From Cacajao melanocephalus (Eukaryota; Chordata; Mammalia; Primates; Pitheciidae): 64,000 nt of DNA. The notes beneath the pieces are model-generated. The model ran no database searches. It had not been told where the DNA came from and saw only the letters and a program-made list of their open reading frames with translations. The position numbers were made by a program, and so were the translations under genes. This document shows, piece after piece, positions 1 to 14,585 of this stretch; the first letter of the stretch is position 1, and each line of letters starts with the position of its first letter. The stretch lies in assembly GCA_963573385.1 (NCBI GenBank), contig CAUYLG010063104.1, positions 62,001 through 126,000 of the forward strand, read 5' to 3'.

Positions 1-100
1 GCTGTGGTAGGAGGATATAGCTTGAGCCCAAGAGTGCCAGACCAGCCTGGGTAACACTGTGAGAACCCATCTCACACTCCCTGACACACTCCCCAAAACA
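1..100 (+). repeat. Alu fragment cut by window edge
   Basis: Diverged Alu-like text (gaggatatagcttgagccc, ccagaccagcctgggtaaca) at the left edge; only the inner part of a left monomer is visible. Confidence 0.6.
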
Positions 101-211
101 GATAGGAGTCTTGAATGCAACCATACCAACTATGCATTCGTAGATTTCCTCAACCAGAACCCAAACATTCTTTTCTTAAATTAAGTCATATTTTTTGTCT
201 GCTCCCCAACA

Positions 212-501
212 TTTTTTTTTGAGACAAGGTCTTACATTGTCACCCAGGTTGGAGTGCAGTGTCATGATCTTGGCTCACTGAAGCCTCAACCTCCCAGGTT
301 CAACTTATCCTCCCACCTCAGCCACCCAACTAGCTGGAACTACAGGTGCATGCCACCATGCCCGGCTGATTTTTGTATTTTTAGTAGAGGCAGGGTTTTG
401 CCATGTTGGCCAGGCTGGTCTTGAACTCCTGAGTTCAGGCAATCCAACTGCCTTGGCCTCCCAAAGTGCTCGAATTACAGGCGCCTGCTACTACACCTGG
501 C
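212..501 (-). repeat. Alu SINE
   Basis: Full-length Alu in reverse: T-run, gagacaaggtctt, two-monomer structure, ending cacctggcc. Mutated CpGs suggest an older subfamily. Confidence 0.95.
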
Positions 502-502
502 C

Positions 503-1598
503 TTGCCCTGCAATTTTCATAAATTAGTCAAATTTATCAGTGGTGGTAGTCTGAGTACATGTGAAGAGAAATGCCTTCTCCCTGTCTTACAAGGTTCAAA
601 AGCAATTTTGAAGAAAGAAAGAAACACATTTGCAACCAATTATACTTTCAAGTTACATTCTAGTTTCAAGAAACTAGGTCAGATTCCTTAGCAGGTTTGG
701 AAGGATTTAACTCATTCCTTTCTGGGAACAGTGCCTTCTATAACTTGTTCTGCCCAGAGGCTGGCCCTGCTCAGTTTATCCCAGGGAGGGTAACAACACA
801 GTGATGATCCTGTCCCAGTGGCTGATCCATCAGACTGGCCAAATTTGAACTTGAGCAACTGGAAGCAACTGCTAAAGAATTTCAAGGACAAATTCTTGCA
901 GCTGTTTTCAGCCTTGAACATGACTAGAATATCAATCCATAAGATGGAGGTGGCACACCTTGAGGATCTGTTGAAACTACAGGAACCCAGATCTTAAAGC
1001 AGCAAATATGGGCACGCTGACTATTAAAATAAGAGGTTGTGTCTACGTTTAAACTCTTTTAAAAAGAAATGTGAAATAACAAACATTAAAAATAGAAATG
1101 GAAGTAACTGAAATGCAGGGCAATTATATAGCTGACAATTAAAATGAAATGTAAGAATACATTAGGGAAAATACCATAATAAAAGATTATCATTAACTCA
1201 AGGAGTTATAATAAGGAGGCTTCCCAGGCTGAGTGTTAATTGGGTATAAGGTGGAGGCAAGAGCTTAAAAAGCTTTCTCAGTTTGAAGCCCAAGTGGTGG
1301 AACTCCTTGTCCTCAGGGTTTTAACTCAGGCCTGACAGTAAACACTTCAAGAACTGCTGCCAAACTTGTCACTGTAAGTCCTCACACAAAGCTTCTGGGC
1401 TTTCAATATCCTCATTGATGAATGTGAATTTACTTGCTATTTTACTTACCACTTACATATCAGTCTTCTAGTAATACAGTGTCTCAGAGTACCTAACCAC
1501 CATCCTGTTACCCTCTCAACCTAAAATCCAGATTGGGCCAGACTAACCAGGAAAATGGCCTACTTTTGATTCCTCCAAATGTAGAAGCCATATCCTTT
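503..1598. other. No gene seen
   Basis: AT-rich stretch without a recognisable repeat or coding signal. Short open frames here (for example 503-691 and 712-921) lack any family resemblance or splice-site support. Confidence 0.6.
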
Positions 1599-1888
1599 TT
1601 CTTTTTTTTTGAGACAGGATCTCACTGGAGCGCAGTGGCACCATTTATCATAGCTCACTGCAGCCTCAAACTCCTAAGCTCAAGTGATCATCCTACCTTA
1701 GCCTCCCAGTAGCTAGAACTATAGGCATATGCCATCATGCCCAGCTAATTAAAATAATTTTTTTTTTTGTAGAGACAGGGTATCACTATGTTGCCCAGGT
1801 TGGTCTGGAACTCTTGGCCTCAAGTGATCCTCCTCCCTCAGACTCCCAAAGTGCAAGGGATTATAGGTGTAAGCTACCACACCCCACT
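1599..1888 (-). repeat. Alu SINE, old
   Basis: Reverse Alu from a T-rich tail (1599) to agctaccacaccccac, with small deletions in the right monomer; probably AluJ-like. Confidence 0.9.
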
Positions 1889-1963
1889 GGAGCCATTTCT
1901 TACAATCAAATTCTGAGTGACTCTCTCTCTCTGGCTTAGAAAGGAAGACACAGCAGAAATACC

Positions 1964-2264
1964 TTTTTTTTTTTTTTGAGAGACAGGGTCTCACTCTGTT
2001 GCCCAGCCTGGAGTGCAGTGGTGCAATCATGGCTCACTGCAGCCTCAACTTCCCTGGGCTCAGGTGATCCTCCCACCTCAGACTCCTGAGTAGTTGGTAC
2101 CACAGGCGCACGCCACCATGCCTGGCTACCTTTTGTATTTCTTTTGTTGAGATGGGGTTTTGCCATGTTGCTCAAGCTGGTCTCGAACTCCTGTGTTCAA
2201 GTGATCTGCCAGCCTTTGCCTCCCAAAGGGCTGAGATTACAAGCATGAGCCAATGCACCTGGCC
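1964..2264 (-). repeat. Alu SINE with target-site duplication
   Basis: Reverse Alu from a T-run to cacctggcc. Flanked by the direct repeat cagaaatacc (1954-1963 and 2264-2273), the expected target-site duplication. Confidence 0.95.
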
Positions 2265-2273
2265 AGAAATACC

Positions 2274-3240
2274 ATTCATTTAATTCTATCAATAACCATA
2301 CATGTTTTAGTGGCTAATATATTTCTAGCACTGTACTTGATGCTTGAGGAAGAGAAGTATCAGAGGCTAATAGCTATGGATTTAGGATCAACACAAACAA
2401 AGGGAAATAAAGAAAAAAATAAAGGTATAAGATAGTAAGAACATGATTAGCTATTCATCTTTCTCCTTTATATGTACTGTGCTAAAAAGGCATTCTCGTC
2501 AAACTGCCTTGCTACCATGGTGACAGTTACTAAGAAATACACAGATGCACATATGAACAGGTTACAGAGTTCTGTTTTTTTTTTTTTTTAAATATGTAGT
2601 ATTTTCCCTGTCAGATGAATGATTCTTAATATCAGTTTCCATACAGAGGTGATTCATACAATCACCTCTGTCAATTCTCCGTACCCAAGTCCTTAAAGAA
2701 GCTGGACACAAGAGCATGCGGATCTATTTATATTGACTCTCAACAGTTAGGGGATTTTCCTGCTGCTCATAGATCAGGCATTAACTCTTCATGTGTAATT
2801 TGGGAAAGCTATGAAATGATTTGGGATTTTCTGATTCCCCTGTAAGAGATGGGTGTGGGGATGGAAAAAGAGAGAGATAAGGGGCTGGTTCCCTCTAGAA
2901 CACTCCTTCCTATATCTTCCATTATCCACAGGCCAATACCTTTTTGCCTGCACAAGGCATGAAAGAAATCTGCATTCAGTCACAAGAGTAGCTGCTTGGG
3001 CAGTGACCACAGCCCTGCTTTAAGGATAAGACTCTTATCTGTGAGTACAGAAAGAGAAAAGGTTTCCAAAGGTTCTGAGTGCTGATTTCTCTGTGGCAGC
3101 CCTAAATTACATCTGAATATTATCCCCAAAGGAATATACCATGTGACAACAAGCACAAATTCTTGTGAGAATGGATATTTCCCCTTGGACAAATTTCAGT
3201 CTCTTTCTATATATCTTTATACACACTTACCATGAGACTG
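2274..3240. other. No gene seen; contains a perfect hairpin at 2643-2671
   Basis: Unique-looking sequence. The only marked structure is a 12-bp perfect inverted repeat with a 5-nt loop (2643-2671), described under findings. No exon supported. Confidence 0.55.
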
Positions 3241-3424
3241 TTATGTACTGTGCAGAACACTAGACCAGGTACCATGAAAGAATCAACTATAAAACAAAAT
3301 TGAGATCCTATAGGAGCTTAGAATTTAGAGGGTACGATCTTACCACACGGAAGTAATAATGACAGAATGGAAAACTAAGTAGAATTTATTTGTAGAGTTC
3401 TGGATTTTTTGAACTAGAAGTATT

Positions 3425-3530
3425 GTAAAGATTATTCCCTGTTTTGCAGAGGAGAAAACTGTAGCCCAGAGAGTTAGTAGTTTACTTGAGTCACAAAGTG
3501 AATTAGTGGCAGAGCCAGAAATACATCACG
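3425..3530 (-). repeat. MIR SINE fragment
   Basis: Matches the reversed MIR pattern: attattccctgttttgcaga, gaggagaaaactg, gagagttagtag, gtggcagagccag. Confidence 0.75.
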
Positions 3531-3604
3531 GGGATCAAGAACTTTATCTTATGGCATATAACAACTATTAAGCATCAATTCTAGGCAAGGTAACATGTAG
3601 CTTG

Positions 3605-3665
3605 AGATAATACATGTAAAATGCCTAGCACCATGTCTGGAACTATTAGCTGTCATCATTATCAC
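3605..3665 (+). repeat. MIR 3'-end fragment
   Basis: gagataatacatgtaaaatgc followed by ctagcaccatgtctggaac resembles the MIR 3' segment (gtaaagcgcttagaacagtgcctggcac). Confidence 0.6.
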
Positions 3666-3679
3666 AGTCATCATCATCA

Positions 3680-3925
3680 TAATGGTTAACAGTACAAATG
3701 TTGGTTATTACGCAGACCTCCATGTGAGTCCCAGTTCTTTCACTTACTGTGTAACTGTGGATAAGCTACTTACCTTAAGTTTCTTCATCTATAAAATGAG
3801 AATAAAAAATCAACTTAATAGGATAATTGTGAGGATTTAATTAGGTAATAATGTACAAAATGCTTCATGTATTACCTAGCATGTTGAAACTGTTCAAATA
3901 TTAGCTGTTGTATTGCATTTATTAA
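3680..3925 (+). repeat. MIR SINE, near full length
   Basis: Follows the MIR order on the + strand: ggttaacagtacaaatgttg, cccagttctttcacttac, ttcttcatctataaaatgag, ggataattgtgaggattta, and a diverged 3' end to about 3925. Confidence 0.8.
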
Positions 3926-4853
3926 CCTATATAGATACACAGGGAGTCAAACAAAGACACACATATAGAGTATTGGTGGAACTTCTCTTCGCCCTGACGA
4001 AAAAAGGGGCCAATTAACAACATTTACTGAGCTTTCACTGTATACAGGCGTCAGTGCACAGTCATGTGGAAGAAAGAAAATAAGAGAAGAAATGCTAATT
4101 GGGATGTTTTAATATGTAAACTATCATTCACAACAAATACACACCAATTACCTACAGTGATGAGTAAGACTGAGTTTCTGCATGCAAAGAGCCAGTCTAG
4201 TGGAAGCAGCAGCAATAAATTAGGCCACTGTGACATGGAGTGATATACACATTATAGAGGTAGGCCTAAGAGCTATGAAAGGTTATAAACGGGCATCTAA
4301 TCCACTAAGGGTGGAGGTAGGGAAGGGAGTGTCAGGGAAGGTTCTTCAAATGAAAGAATAAGGAGTTGGCTAAAGATGAGAAGAGTTGGATAGAGCCTAT
4401 AAAGCAGCAAACCTGCTGTGGTGGGTACTCTGGACTGGCTCTGGAGCTCAGCCATTCCAATCTTCTAGTGTACTTTCTTTGAATACAGAGGTTAAAGAAG
4501 GAAAAAACACATTTCCCTCATGTCCCGTAGGTAGGGTTATGCTTCTGCCAATTAGATGCACTTGGAAGGTTGATCCTAGGCTACAGTTATGTTTTGTTTC
4601 TGCTGGAAAACTAGTTGTGGACACATTGGGCATTTCTGCAGCAGTATTTCAGTGTCTAGGTCCTACCCCTGTACCTGCTGAGTAGAAGTTGTAGGGGCAG
4701 CAGTGACCATTCCTTTATCCTTTCTAATGATTTTGTAAGCTCCCGATAAACTGTATTAAATCCATTTTTGCTGAAAATAGTTTGAGTGGTTCTATTTCAT
4801 GCAACTAATATACCAACAGAATACCAAAAATGCAAAATATGCTATATAGTTTT

Positions 4854-5085
4854 CAGGGGTCAGCAAACTACCAAACTTTTCCTGCAAAGAGCCAAGAGTA
4901 TAAATATTTTAAGCTTTCCAGCCTGGGTAACAGAACCCCATATGATGTCTTCTCCTCCTTCTTCCTTTTCTTCCTTCCTCCTCCTTTTCTTTCTCATCTT
5001 TTAAAATAACCCTTTAAAAATATAAAAAACATTCTCAAACCCTGCAAGCCAGATTTAGCCCATGAGGTATAGTTTGCTGACTTTG
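4854..5085. mobile_element. hAT-type DNA transposon fossil (MER family)
   Basis: Begins caggggtcagcaaact and ends tagtttgctgactttg, imperfect terminal inverted repeats. The interior has gagccaagagtataaatatt and gccagatttagcccatgag, as in common nonautonomous hAT elements. A C/T-rich segment (4955-5000) interrupts it. Subfamily not assigned. Confidence 0.7.
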
Positions 5086-5182
5086 ATAGTGTTGATGAGA
5101 TGTCAAAAGAGCATGATGAAATGTCAAAAAATTAAGATACTGAAGGAAAATAACTCATATGTTTAAAAACAAGATATACTTA

Positions 5183-5539
<357 letters not shown>

Positions 5540-5647
5540 CTAAGACACACACCAAATCCTGGGGTGGGATCAATAGTTGATGAGAAGAGGCAACAGAATT
5601 CAGGTAAATAAACTGTCCTTTGCCTACCCAACTTGGATGCCCAGTCC

Positions 5648-6572
5648 ATTAAAAAAATAATTTTATGATGGTTAAAAAAAACCACTTAAGTGTACAGTTC
5701 AGTAGTGTTATGCATATTTGCATTGTTGTGCAGCAGATCTCCAGAACCTTTTCACTGTGTAAAACTGAAAATCTATATCCATTAAACAACTCCCTATGCT
5801 CCCCTTCCAGCCAGTCCCTGGTAACCACCATTGAACTCTCTCTTAATGATTAGTCTAGTTACTACATATAAGTGTCATAATATTTGTCTTTTTGTGACTG
5901 GCTTATTTCACTTAGCATAATATCCTGAAGGTTTACACATGTAGTATGTAATAGGATTTCCTCCTTTTTAAGGCTGAATAATATTCCACTGCATATATGT
6001 AACATTTTTCTTCATTCATTCATTCCTTGATGGACATTTGGGCTGCTTCTGCCTCTTGGGTACTGCAAATAATGCTGTCATGAACAAGGGTGTAGGAATC
6101 TCTCTTCAAGAACTTGCTTTCAATTCTTTTAGATATATGCCCAGAAGTAGAATTATTGGTAGTTCTATTTTTAATTTTCTGATGAACCTCCGTATTGTTT
6201 TCCATAACGGCTGCACCCTACCAACAGTGTGCAAAGTTTCCAATTTCTTTACATCCATGCCAATACCTGTTATTTTTTTATTTGACTAGCCTAATAGGTG
6301 TGAGGTAGTACCTAATTTTAGTTTTGATTTGTATTTCCCTAATGATTAGTAATGTTGAGCATCTATCTTCTCAAACACTTGTTGGCAATTAGAATATCTT
6401 CTTTACATAAAAGTCTATTCAAGTTCTCTGCTCATTTTAAAATTAGGGCTTTTTTGTTGAGTTGCAGGAGTTCTTTTTTTTTTATGTTCCAGATATTGAA
6501 GCTCTTATCAGATACAGAATTTACAAATATTTTCTTCCATTCTGTAGGTTGCTTTTCACTCTGTTGATGTGC
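5648..6572 (-). mobile_element. L1M 3' fragment (old LINE-1)
   Basis: About 0.9 kb of ancient L1 in reverse. Landmarks shared with two other copies in the window are aagtgtacagttcagtagtg, ttatttcacttagcataata, ggctgaataatattccactg and tgtgaggtagtacc. Heavily mutated, with no usable reading frame. Confidence 0.88.
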
Positions 6573-6574
6573 TA

Positions 6575-8158
6575 GTCTAGTTTTAATCTCTGTTCATGAA
6601 TGAAAGTCTAGTGTAGAGCAAATTGCTGGCAGTCTGGCCAGATCTGGAACCATCTTCTATCCTAAAGACACTAGTGGTAATGAGTCAAAACATCTGTCTT
6701 GGATACTTCAGAACTGGATATTCTGATCCTCTACAACATACAAAAGCATTCCCTTATCTTTGAGCCAGAATCAGCCAACTCAAGGTTTCTAGGGCTGTAG
6801 AATTAGAAGCAGCCTCAAGACTGGGTAAGTGGGAGATATGGAGGTGGACTCATTAGATTCAGGTTTTCATTATTAATTGTCTGCCACTAGAAAGCTGAAA
6901 TTAAACACAATTTCAAGATCTATTTTTCAATTTACCACTGTTAATTTTTATTTCAAATGGTAGTTCAGTTCAGTTTCTTTGATGCTTCATGCTTATTCTG
7001 AGGAAATAAAACATCTCAACCCTGGAGAGCAGAATGATTCCCAGGAGGTACATGGAGAGTTAATCCAAGGCTTGGTCTAGAATGCAACTCAGTTCACACA
7101 AAAGTTGCTCCAAAAAACTCTGCTGATTCTGTTCAAGTGGATATGAACACTATGGACTGGTGCATTTACTAAAACATCCTATTTGAAGAGATAAGGTTCT
7201 GACTTACTTGAAGTCTACTTCCTCTTCCAACCACTATTGCCTTTGGAAGTACACAACTGGAGAAGCTGAATAGGTTGGCTTGCCAATATTAATGAGATTT
7301 TTAAAAACTCAAAAAAAATTTATGGAAAATGACTGATTGCCTCACTGTCAAAATTCTTATTCCTGAGATTTAGCACATATGATAAAATTATTCATCCAAG
7401 ATGGCTTATGGAAACAAACTTTTGGAGAGCCTTATGTACATTATTTTTCTGGTTCCCACAAGAAAAGGAAAATGGGAGGGAAGGTTAGGGACAGAGCTGC
7501 ACAAGGTCAAGCAGAAAATATGCTGAAAATATAGGGTCCTAATTCTCTGACTTCTACGTTAAGTTGTTGCTATTCAATATTTACATACAATAATGTTTAT
7601 CACTGCATACTTCAAATTATAAATGTCAGGAATAGTGATATTTAAGCTGCCAAACACAGTAGATTAAAAAGATACTTATTTTATTCATCATATAAAGAAA
7701 ATCCAGAGATAGGCGGTTGCTAAAATTGGTTTAAATGTTCAGTGATCTTGTCAAAGCCAAGTAACTAATTTCTTGACTTTTCTCTCATGGATGAAAAATG
7801 GGTATAATAACTCGGAACATCTCATTCCTTACCAAGAATAGGTAAGAGATGATACCAGTTTAGGCTGTCCCATTTTATCTGGAAGGCAAAATGTGTCCTG
7901 GAACTTCCCCTTCAACTGTCACAAAACTTGAGCTTATTTCTCAATGGCTGGAACTTGTAAGTGAGGCTAAAAAACTAAATATTCCTAGATATTGTAGAGG
8001 TAGGCTACTGAGAAGGGATTTGGGAATGGCGGCTTCTCTGCTAAGTTTTAGTGTTGGCCACAGTAAAAACCAGGAAATACCAAAATATCCAACAATACAA
8101 GATTAACTGAGTGTCACGTGCCATATAAATCCCAGGTGGCTGTTAAAAATTGTGTTGT
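6575..8158. other. No gene seen
   Basis: Unique-looking AT-rich sequence. A weak MIR-like patch (about 7735-7830, tcatggatgaaaaatgggta) is possible. The open frame at 7891-8106 has no recognisable product. Confidence 0.55.
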
Positions 8159-8159
8159 A

Positions 8160-8469
<310 letters not shown>

Positions 8470-9800
8470 TACTGTTGCAGATAGTTACATGCTAAATTAT
8501 CCATAAAACATTATCAACTAAACATTTAATGTAAAATAATAAGAAAATTTCAAATTTTTTAGAGCAAAATAAATATATATTTAAAAATTTTAAATGGATA
8601 GATGTGAAAAGAAAAAAAACGGAACTTATATTCCAAAATTGTTGACTTCAGTTGGGTTTTTCAGGAAACAGACTCTGAAGTAGAGGTTTGTATGCAAGTG
8701 ATTTACTGGTGAGAACTCTCAGGAATTGCACCTGTAAGGGAAGCAGGGGCAGAAATGGGCAGAGGGGGAGGGTGAATTGCAGGGCAGTTGCCACGGGGGC
8801 TTTAACTTGTCTCATGGGACACTCTAAAGCTGGGATGTCCCAGATTGTGCCAACTGAGTCGATGCTTTGTACCTCCACAACCAACCAGTCATTGGATCTG
8901 GGCTGATCCAAGGAGGGGAACGTTGGGTGAGGCAGTTACCTTCACCGAGGACAGTTTTAGAGAGGAATTAAACTATAAGCCAGCAACAGCCAATATTCCT
9001 GGTAGCTGTATCTTGGGATCTGGGCAGCATACCACAGCATCCACTAGAAATGTCAACAGTGATTATCTTGGTTTGGGGATTAATATGCTTTATATTTCTA
9101 TATGCTTTATTTTCTTAATATGCTTAACTTTTCCAAATTTTTCTATATATGCTTTATGTTTTCCAAATTTTTCACAATGAACATAATATTGTACTAAGGA
9201 TTAAATGACTCAATTCATGTAAAGCACTTAGCAAAACTCCTGTAATTTACTAAATACTCAATATATTTATAAATTATTATTTTGTTTTTAGAAAGAAATC
9301 TATATAGGTTCACACACAAATTTCTTTCTAAATTCAAAATAAGCATAGGTAAACTTATTGAGTACTTGATGTATACACATATATCATTTAAAAAGAAAAC
9401 ATAAATGTATACATTGTCAAAAAGAATGAAAGTGTGAAAAAGGATTTAAAATAACACATGGATCTTGCTGTTCATTTTGGTTTATCTGGTCCGTGAAAGT
9501 TATAAACAGTTTCTATCTAGGACTGTCCAACAGAAAGTTTTGTGGTGATGACAATTTCTTTTCTTTTCTTTGAGACCTCATCTCAAGGACTGAAAAAATA
9601 CTATATTAAAAGATATATAAAGTACATGGCTACATCAATGACTGTTTGTTAGTATTACATCCAGAAAATTGATCAGAAAATGGGAAGTAAGCCCAAATAA
9701 TATCAACTTTAGGTAGTAATTAATTGGCATAGTCATAAACTGTAAAATCATTTTTGGTATATGTTACTTTGTATATATTGACCATAAATAAAATTTCATC
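8470..9800. other. No gene seen; short ancient repeat remnants
   Basis: Includes a possible MIR 3' end (9200-9270, ttcatgtaaagcacttagca), a hAT-like start near 9525 (gactgtccaacagaaag) and a locally repetitive TATGCTTTA/CCAAATTTTT patch (9085-9175). The segment 8650-8960 is relatively GC-rich but shows no exon I can support. Confidence 0.5.
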
Positions 9801-9801
9801 C

Positions 9802-10092
9802 AAGCTAGTACAGTGGCTTATGCCTGTAATCTCAGAACTTTGGAAGGCTGAGTTAGGAGGACTGCTTGAGGCCAGGAACTCAAGACAAGCCTGGGCAACA
9901 TAGCAAGACTCCAGAGCTATAAAATAAATTTTAAAAATTAGTCAGGCACAATGACATGTGCCTATAGTCCTAGCTACTGAGGAGGCTGAGGCAGGATCAG
10001 GATCCCTTGTGCCCAGGAGTAAGGCTGCAGTGAGCTATGATTACAGCACTGCATTCCAGCCTGGGTGACAGAGCAAGACCTTGTCTCTAAAC
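9802..10092 (+). repeat. Alu SINE, diverged
   Basis: Forward two-monomer Alu (agtacagtggcttatgcctg to gcaagaccttgtctctaaac), strongly mutated and almost without an A-tail; probably AluJ. Confidence 0.9.
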
Positions 10093-10426
10093 ATGTTTTC
10101 AATGTAGTCCATTGTTTATTGAATAAATGAAAGAATGAATGCCTTGCTTTGTTTTTAAAGTCCTTTTGTCCCCAAAATGGGTTATTATAACTAAAATGTT
10201 TTTTTCACTGGCATTGTCACTAGGGTTATTTTCAAAGAGCCGTAAAGAACCATACCAAATCAATGGTCTTGAGCAGCATTGTTTTTCTAATGTAAGATAA
10301 CTTTTGCCTGAAATTAAGAAACAGCTTCTTGAGGAATACAATATTACTTAAAGAGCAGCTTAAGGCTTCCCTCCTTTGGTATTTTTAGAAAGACAGATAA
10401 TTCTCTATGCTGAAAATGCCATCATC

Positions 10427-10932
10427 TGTGGGAGCCAGCCTCTAGGATAACCTCTAGTGGTCCTCGCTTCCTAGCATTCAGGCCCTTCACTAGCCTCCTG
10501 CTCAAATTCAATCAAGGGTGGCCCTGAATATGGCAGAGGTGATGTGTGAATTCTGAGGCTAAGTGATAAAAGGCATGCAGCTCCTGCTTTGGTCTCTGAA
10601 CCACTAGCTCCAGGATAAGCCAGTTACCACACTCTGAGGACACTCAAGTAGTCCTGTGCAGAGCCCCGTGGCCAACAGCTCATGCCAAGCTGCCAAGAAT
10701 GTGAGAGAGCCATTGTGGAAGGGGATTCTCCAGCTCTAGCCAAGACTCTGGACTGCAGACCTTGCCAACATCTGACTGCAACTTTATAAAAGACTGACAT
10801 AGAACTGCCCAACTGATCCACTTTTGAATTCCCAACTCACAGAAATTGTGAGAGATAATAAATGATTTTTATTGTTTTAAGCCACTATGTTTTGGGGTTA
10901 TTCATTATGCAGCAACAGATATCTAATATATC
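10427..10932 (+). mobile_element. MaLR (MLT1-type) LTR
   Basis: The 3' part fits MLT1-like LTRs: acagaaattgtgagagataa, the polyadenylation region with AATAAA (about 10857), tgttttaagccactatgttt, gcagcaacagatatctaata. Endogenous-retrovirus-derived solo LTR; no internal genes are seen. The 5' edge is approximate. Confidence 0.75.
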
Positions 10933-10949
10933 ACCAATAACAAATAATG

Positions 10950-11088
10950 AGCCAGGTGCGGTGGCTCATGCCTGTAATCCCAGCATTTTGGAAGGCCAAG
11001 GCAGGAAGATCACTTGTGTCCAGGAGTTTGAGACCAGCCTGGGCAACATAGAAAGACCCTGCCTCTAAAAAAATAAAAATAAACAAAT
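10950..11088 (+). repeat. Alu left monomer (FLAM-like)
   Basis: Single forward Alu monomer, gagccaggtgcggtggctc to ccctgcctctaaaa, followed by an A-rich tail (aaaataaaaataaacaaa). No right monomer. Confidence 0.88.
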
Positions 11089-11279
11089 AGTTATTGCTGC
11101 TATACAAAATATCCTGCTCATGGGCTGAACCATTCCAAGTAACTTCTTGCTTTATAACTTTAATGTTTTAACAGCTTGACATGTCATTAACATTATGTAT
11201 TTTCTTATACCACTCTTATGAGATAAGAAGAATCAGTCAATTAAATATTTAATGAACATCTGTTAAGTTCAAGGTGGTA

Positions 11280-12040
11280 TTATAATTTCTAGAAACATAC
11301 AATTTACCAAGACTGAATAACAAAGAAACAGAAAATCAGAACAGACCAATTATGAGTAAGGAGATTGATGCAAGAACCAAAAACTTCCCAATAGAGAAAA
11401 GCCTAGCAATATTCTGGCTTGTTTTCAGGTCATATAAATTTTCACCTTTTACTCAAGATTCCTGTGGAGAGGAAAGACTCGAGTTTTTAACTAATTTTTT
11501 GAGGTCTTCCTTTGGCAGGGCTAGTAAAAAACAAAAAAGAAAAGCCCAGACCAGATAGCTTTATAGGTGAATTCTACCAAGCATTTAAAATTGAAGAGAA
11601 AGGAACACTTCCAAACTCATCTTTTAAGGCCAGCATTAACCTCACATCAAAGCCAAATAAAGATACTATAAGAAAAGAAAATTATAGGCCAATCAACAAA
11701 ACATTAGCAAACTAAATTCAACACCACATTAAAAGTATCATACAATAAGATCAAGCAGGATTTATTCCTGAGATGCACGGATAGTTTAACATATGCAAAT
11801 CAACAAATGTGATATTTCACATTAACAAAACAAAGTATAAAAATCATATGATCAATTCAGTAGATGCCAGAACAAGCATTTAATAATATTCAACATCTTT
11901 CATGATAAAAACTCTCAACAAATTAGTTAAGAAGGAATACATCAAAGTAATTAGGCAAGAAAAGGAAATACAAGTCATCCAAATCAGAAGAGAAGTTAAA
12001 TTGTCTCTGCATATGACATAATCTTATATATAGAAAATCC
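11280..12040 (+). mobile_element. L1 fragment, part 1 (ORF2 region)
   Basis: Degenerate L1 ORF2 DNA: ataggtgaattctaccaagc, cacttccaaactcatctttt, gccagcattaacctcacat, caacaaatgtgatatttcac. Reading frames are broken, so it is inactive. Continues after the Alu block at 12473. Confidence 0.9.
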
Positions 12041-12350
12041 AGCTGGGCACAGTGGCTCATGACTGCAATTTCAGCGCTGTGAAAAGTCAAGGCAGGAGGA
12101 TCGCTTGAGCTTAAGAGTTTGAGATCAGCCTAGGCAACATAGCGACATGTGTCTCTACAAAAAATAAAAAAAAATTAGCTAAGTGTGGTGGCATGGGCCT
12201 GTAGTCCCAGCTACTTCAGAGGCTGAGGATCGCCTGAGCCCAGGAGATCAAAGCTGCAGTGAGCTGTGATTATGCCACTGCACTCTAACCTGGGTGACAG
12301 AGTGAGACCCTGTCTCCAAATAGAAAGAAAGAAGAAAAAGAAAAAAAAGC
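12041..12350 (+). repeat. Alu SINE inserted in L1
   Basis: Forward Alu (agctgggcacagtggctcat to gagaccctgtctcc) with A/G-rich tail, splitting the L1 around it. Confidence 0.93.
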
Positions 12351-12354
12351 CCTA

Positions 12355-12471
12355 CAGGAGAATTGCTTGAAACTGGGAGGTGGAGGTTGCAGTGAGCCAA
12401 GATCGTGCCACTGCACACTCCAGCCTGGGTGACAAAGCAAGACTCTGTCTAAAAAAAAAAAAAAAAAAAAA
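12355..12471 (+). repeat. Alu right-monomer fragment beside the previous Alu
   Basis: 5'-truncated Alu (ggagaattgcttgaaactg to gcaagactctgtct plus about 21 A). The direct repeat aaaagcccta at 12345-12354 and 12468-12477 marks its own insertion. Confidence 0.88.
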
Positions 12472-13820
<1,349 letters not shown>

Positions 13821-14576
13821 ACACAATAAAAGCAATAACAAGTGTTGCTGAGGGTGTAGAGAAACAGGAATCCTTGTACACTGTTGGTAGTAATATAAAT
13901 TGATATAGCCATTATGGAAAAATAGTATGAGGTTCTGAGGTTCCTCAAAAAATTAAAAATAGAACTATCATATGATCCAGCAACTCCACTTCTGTGTTTA
14001 TATCCAAAGGATTATTCACAATAGTCAAGATACAGAAACAACGTGTCTGTCAATGACTGAAGAGGTAAACAAAATGTTGTATATATAGACAATGGAATAC
14101 TTAACCCATAAAAAGGAAGGAAATCCTGCCATTTGTGACAACATGGATAAACCTGGAGGATGTTACATTAAGTGAAATAAGCCAGACACAGAAAGACTAA
14201 TATTGTATGATCTCACTTATATGAGGACTCTAAAAAAGTTGAACTCATAGAAGCAGAGAGTAGAATCACGATTTCCAGGGTTTAGGGGGTGGGGAAAATG
14301 GAGAGATGCTTATCGCACATTTATCCACACTTAACATGTTTTTTTTGGAGCAAACCTATGAGAACACAAAGGTATAAGCATGATATAATGGACTTTGGAG
14401 ACTCGCAGGGAAGGGTAAGTGGGGTGAGAGATAACAGACTTCACACTGGGTATGCTGTACACTGCTCAGGTGACAGGTGCACCAAAACTCTCAGAAATTA
14501 GCGCTAAAGAACTTATTCACGTAACCAAAAACCTCCTGTATTCCAAAAACTGTTGAAATAAATTTAAATAAAAGTT
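13821..14576 (+). mobile_element. L1 fragment, part 3 with 3' end
   Basis: End of the same L1: acaagtgttgctgagggtg, catggataaacctggaggat, taagtgaaataagccagac, aaaattagcgctaaagaact and a terminal region with AATAAA. The L1 spans about 3.3 kb in all and is 5'-truncated. Confidence 0.9.
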
Positions 14577-14585
14577 TCTTTTGCT

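Noticed and set aside
2511..2526. Third RFX-like site (gctaccatggtgac)
   Set aside because: A weaker match, isolated, and without a CCAAT partner. Not strong enough to list.
4386..4685. 99-codon plus-strand frame
   Set aside because: No recognised family, no splice context, and overlapping antisense frame. The surroundings may be an old LTR-like repeat.
11352..11715. Possible functional L1 ORF2
   Set aside because: The frames are short and broken by stops, frameshifts and Alu insertions. The element is 5'-truncated.
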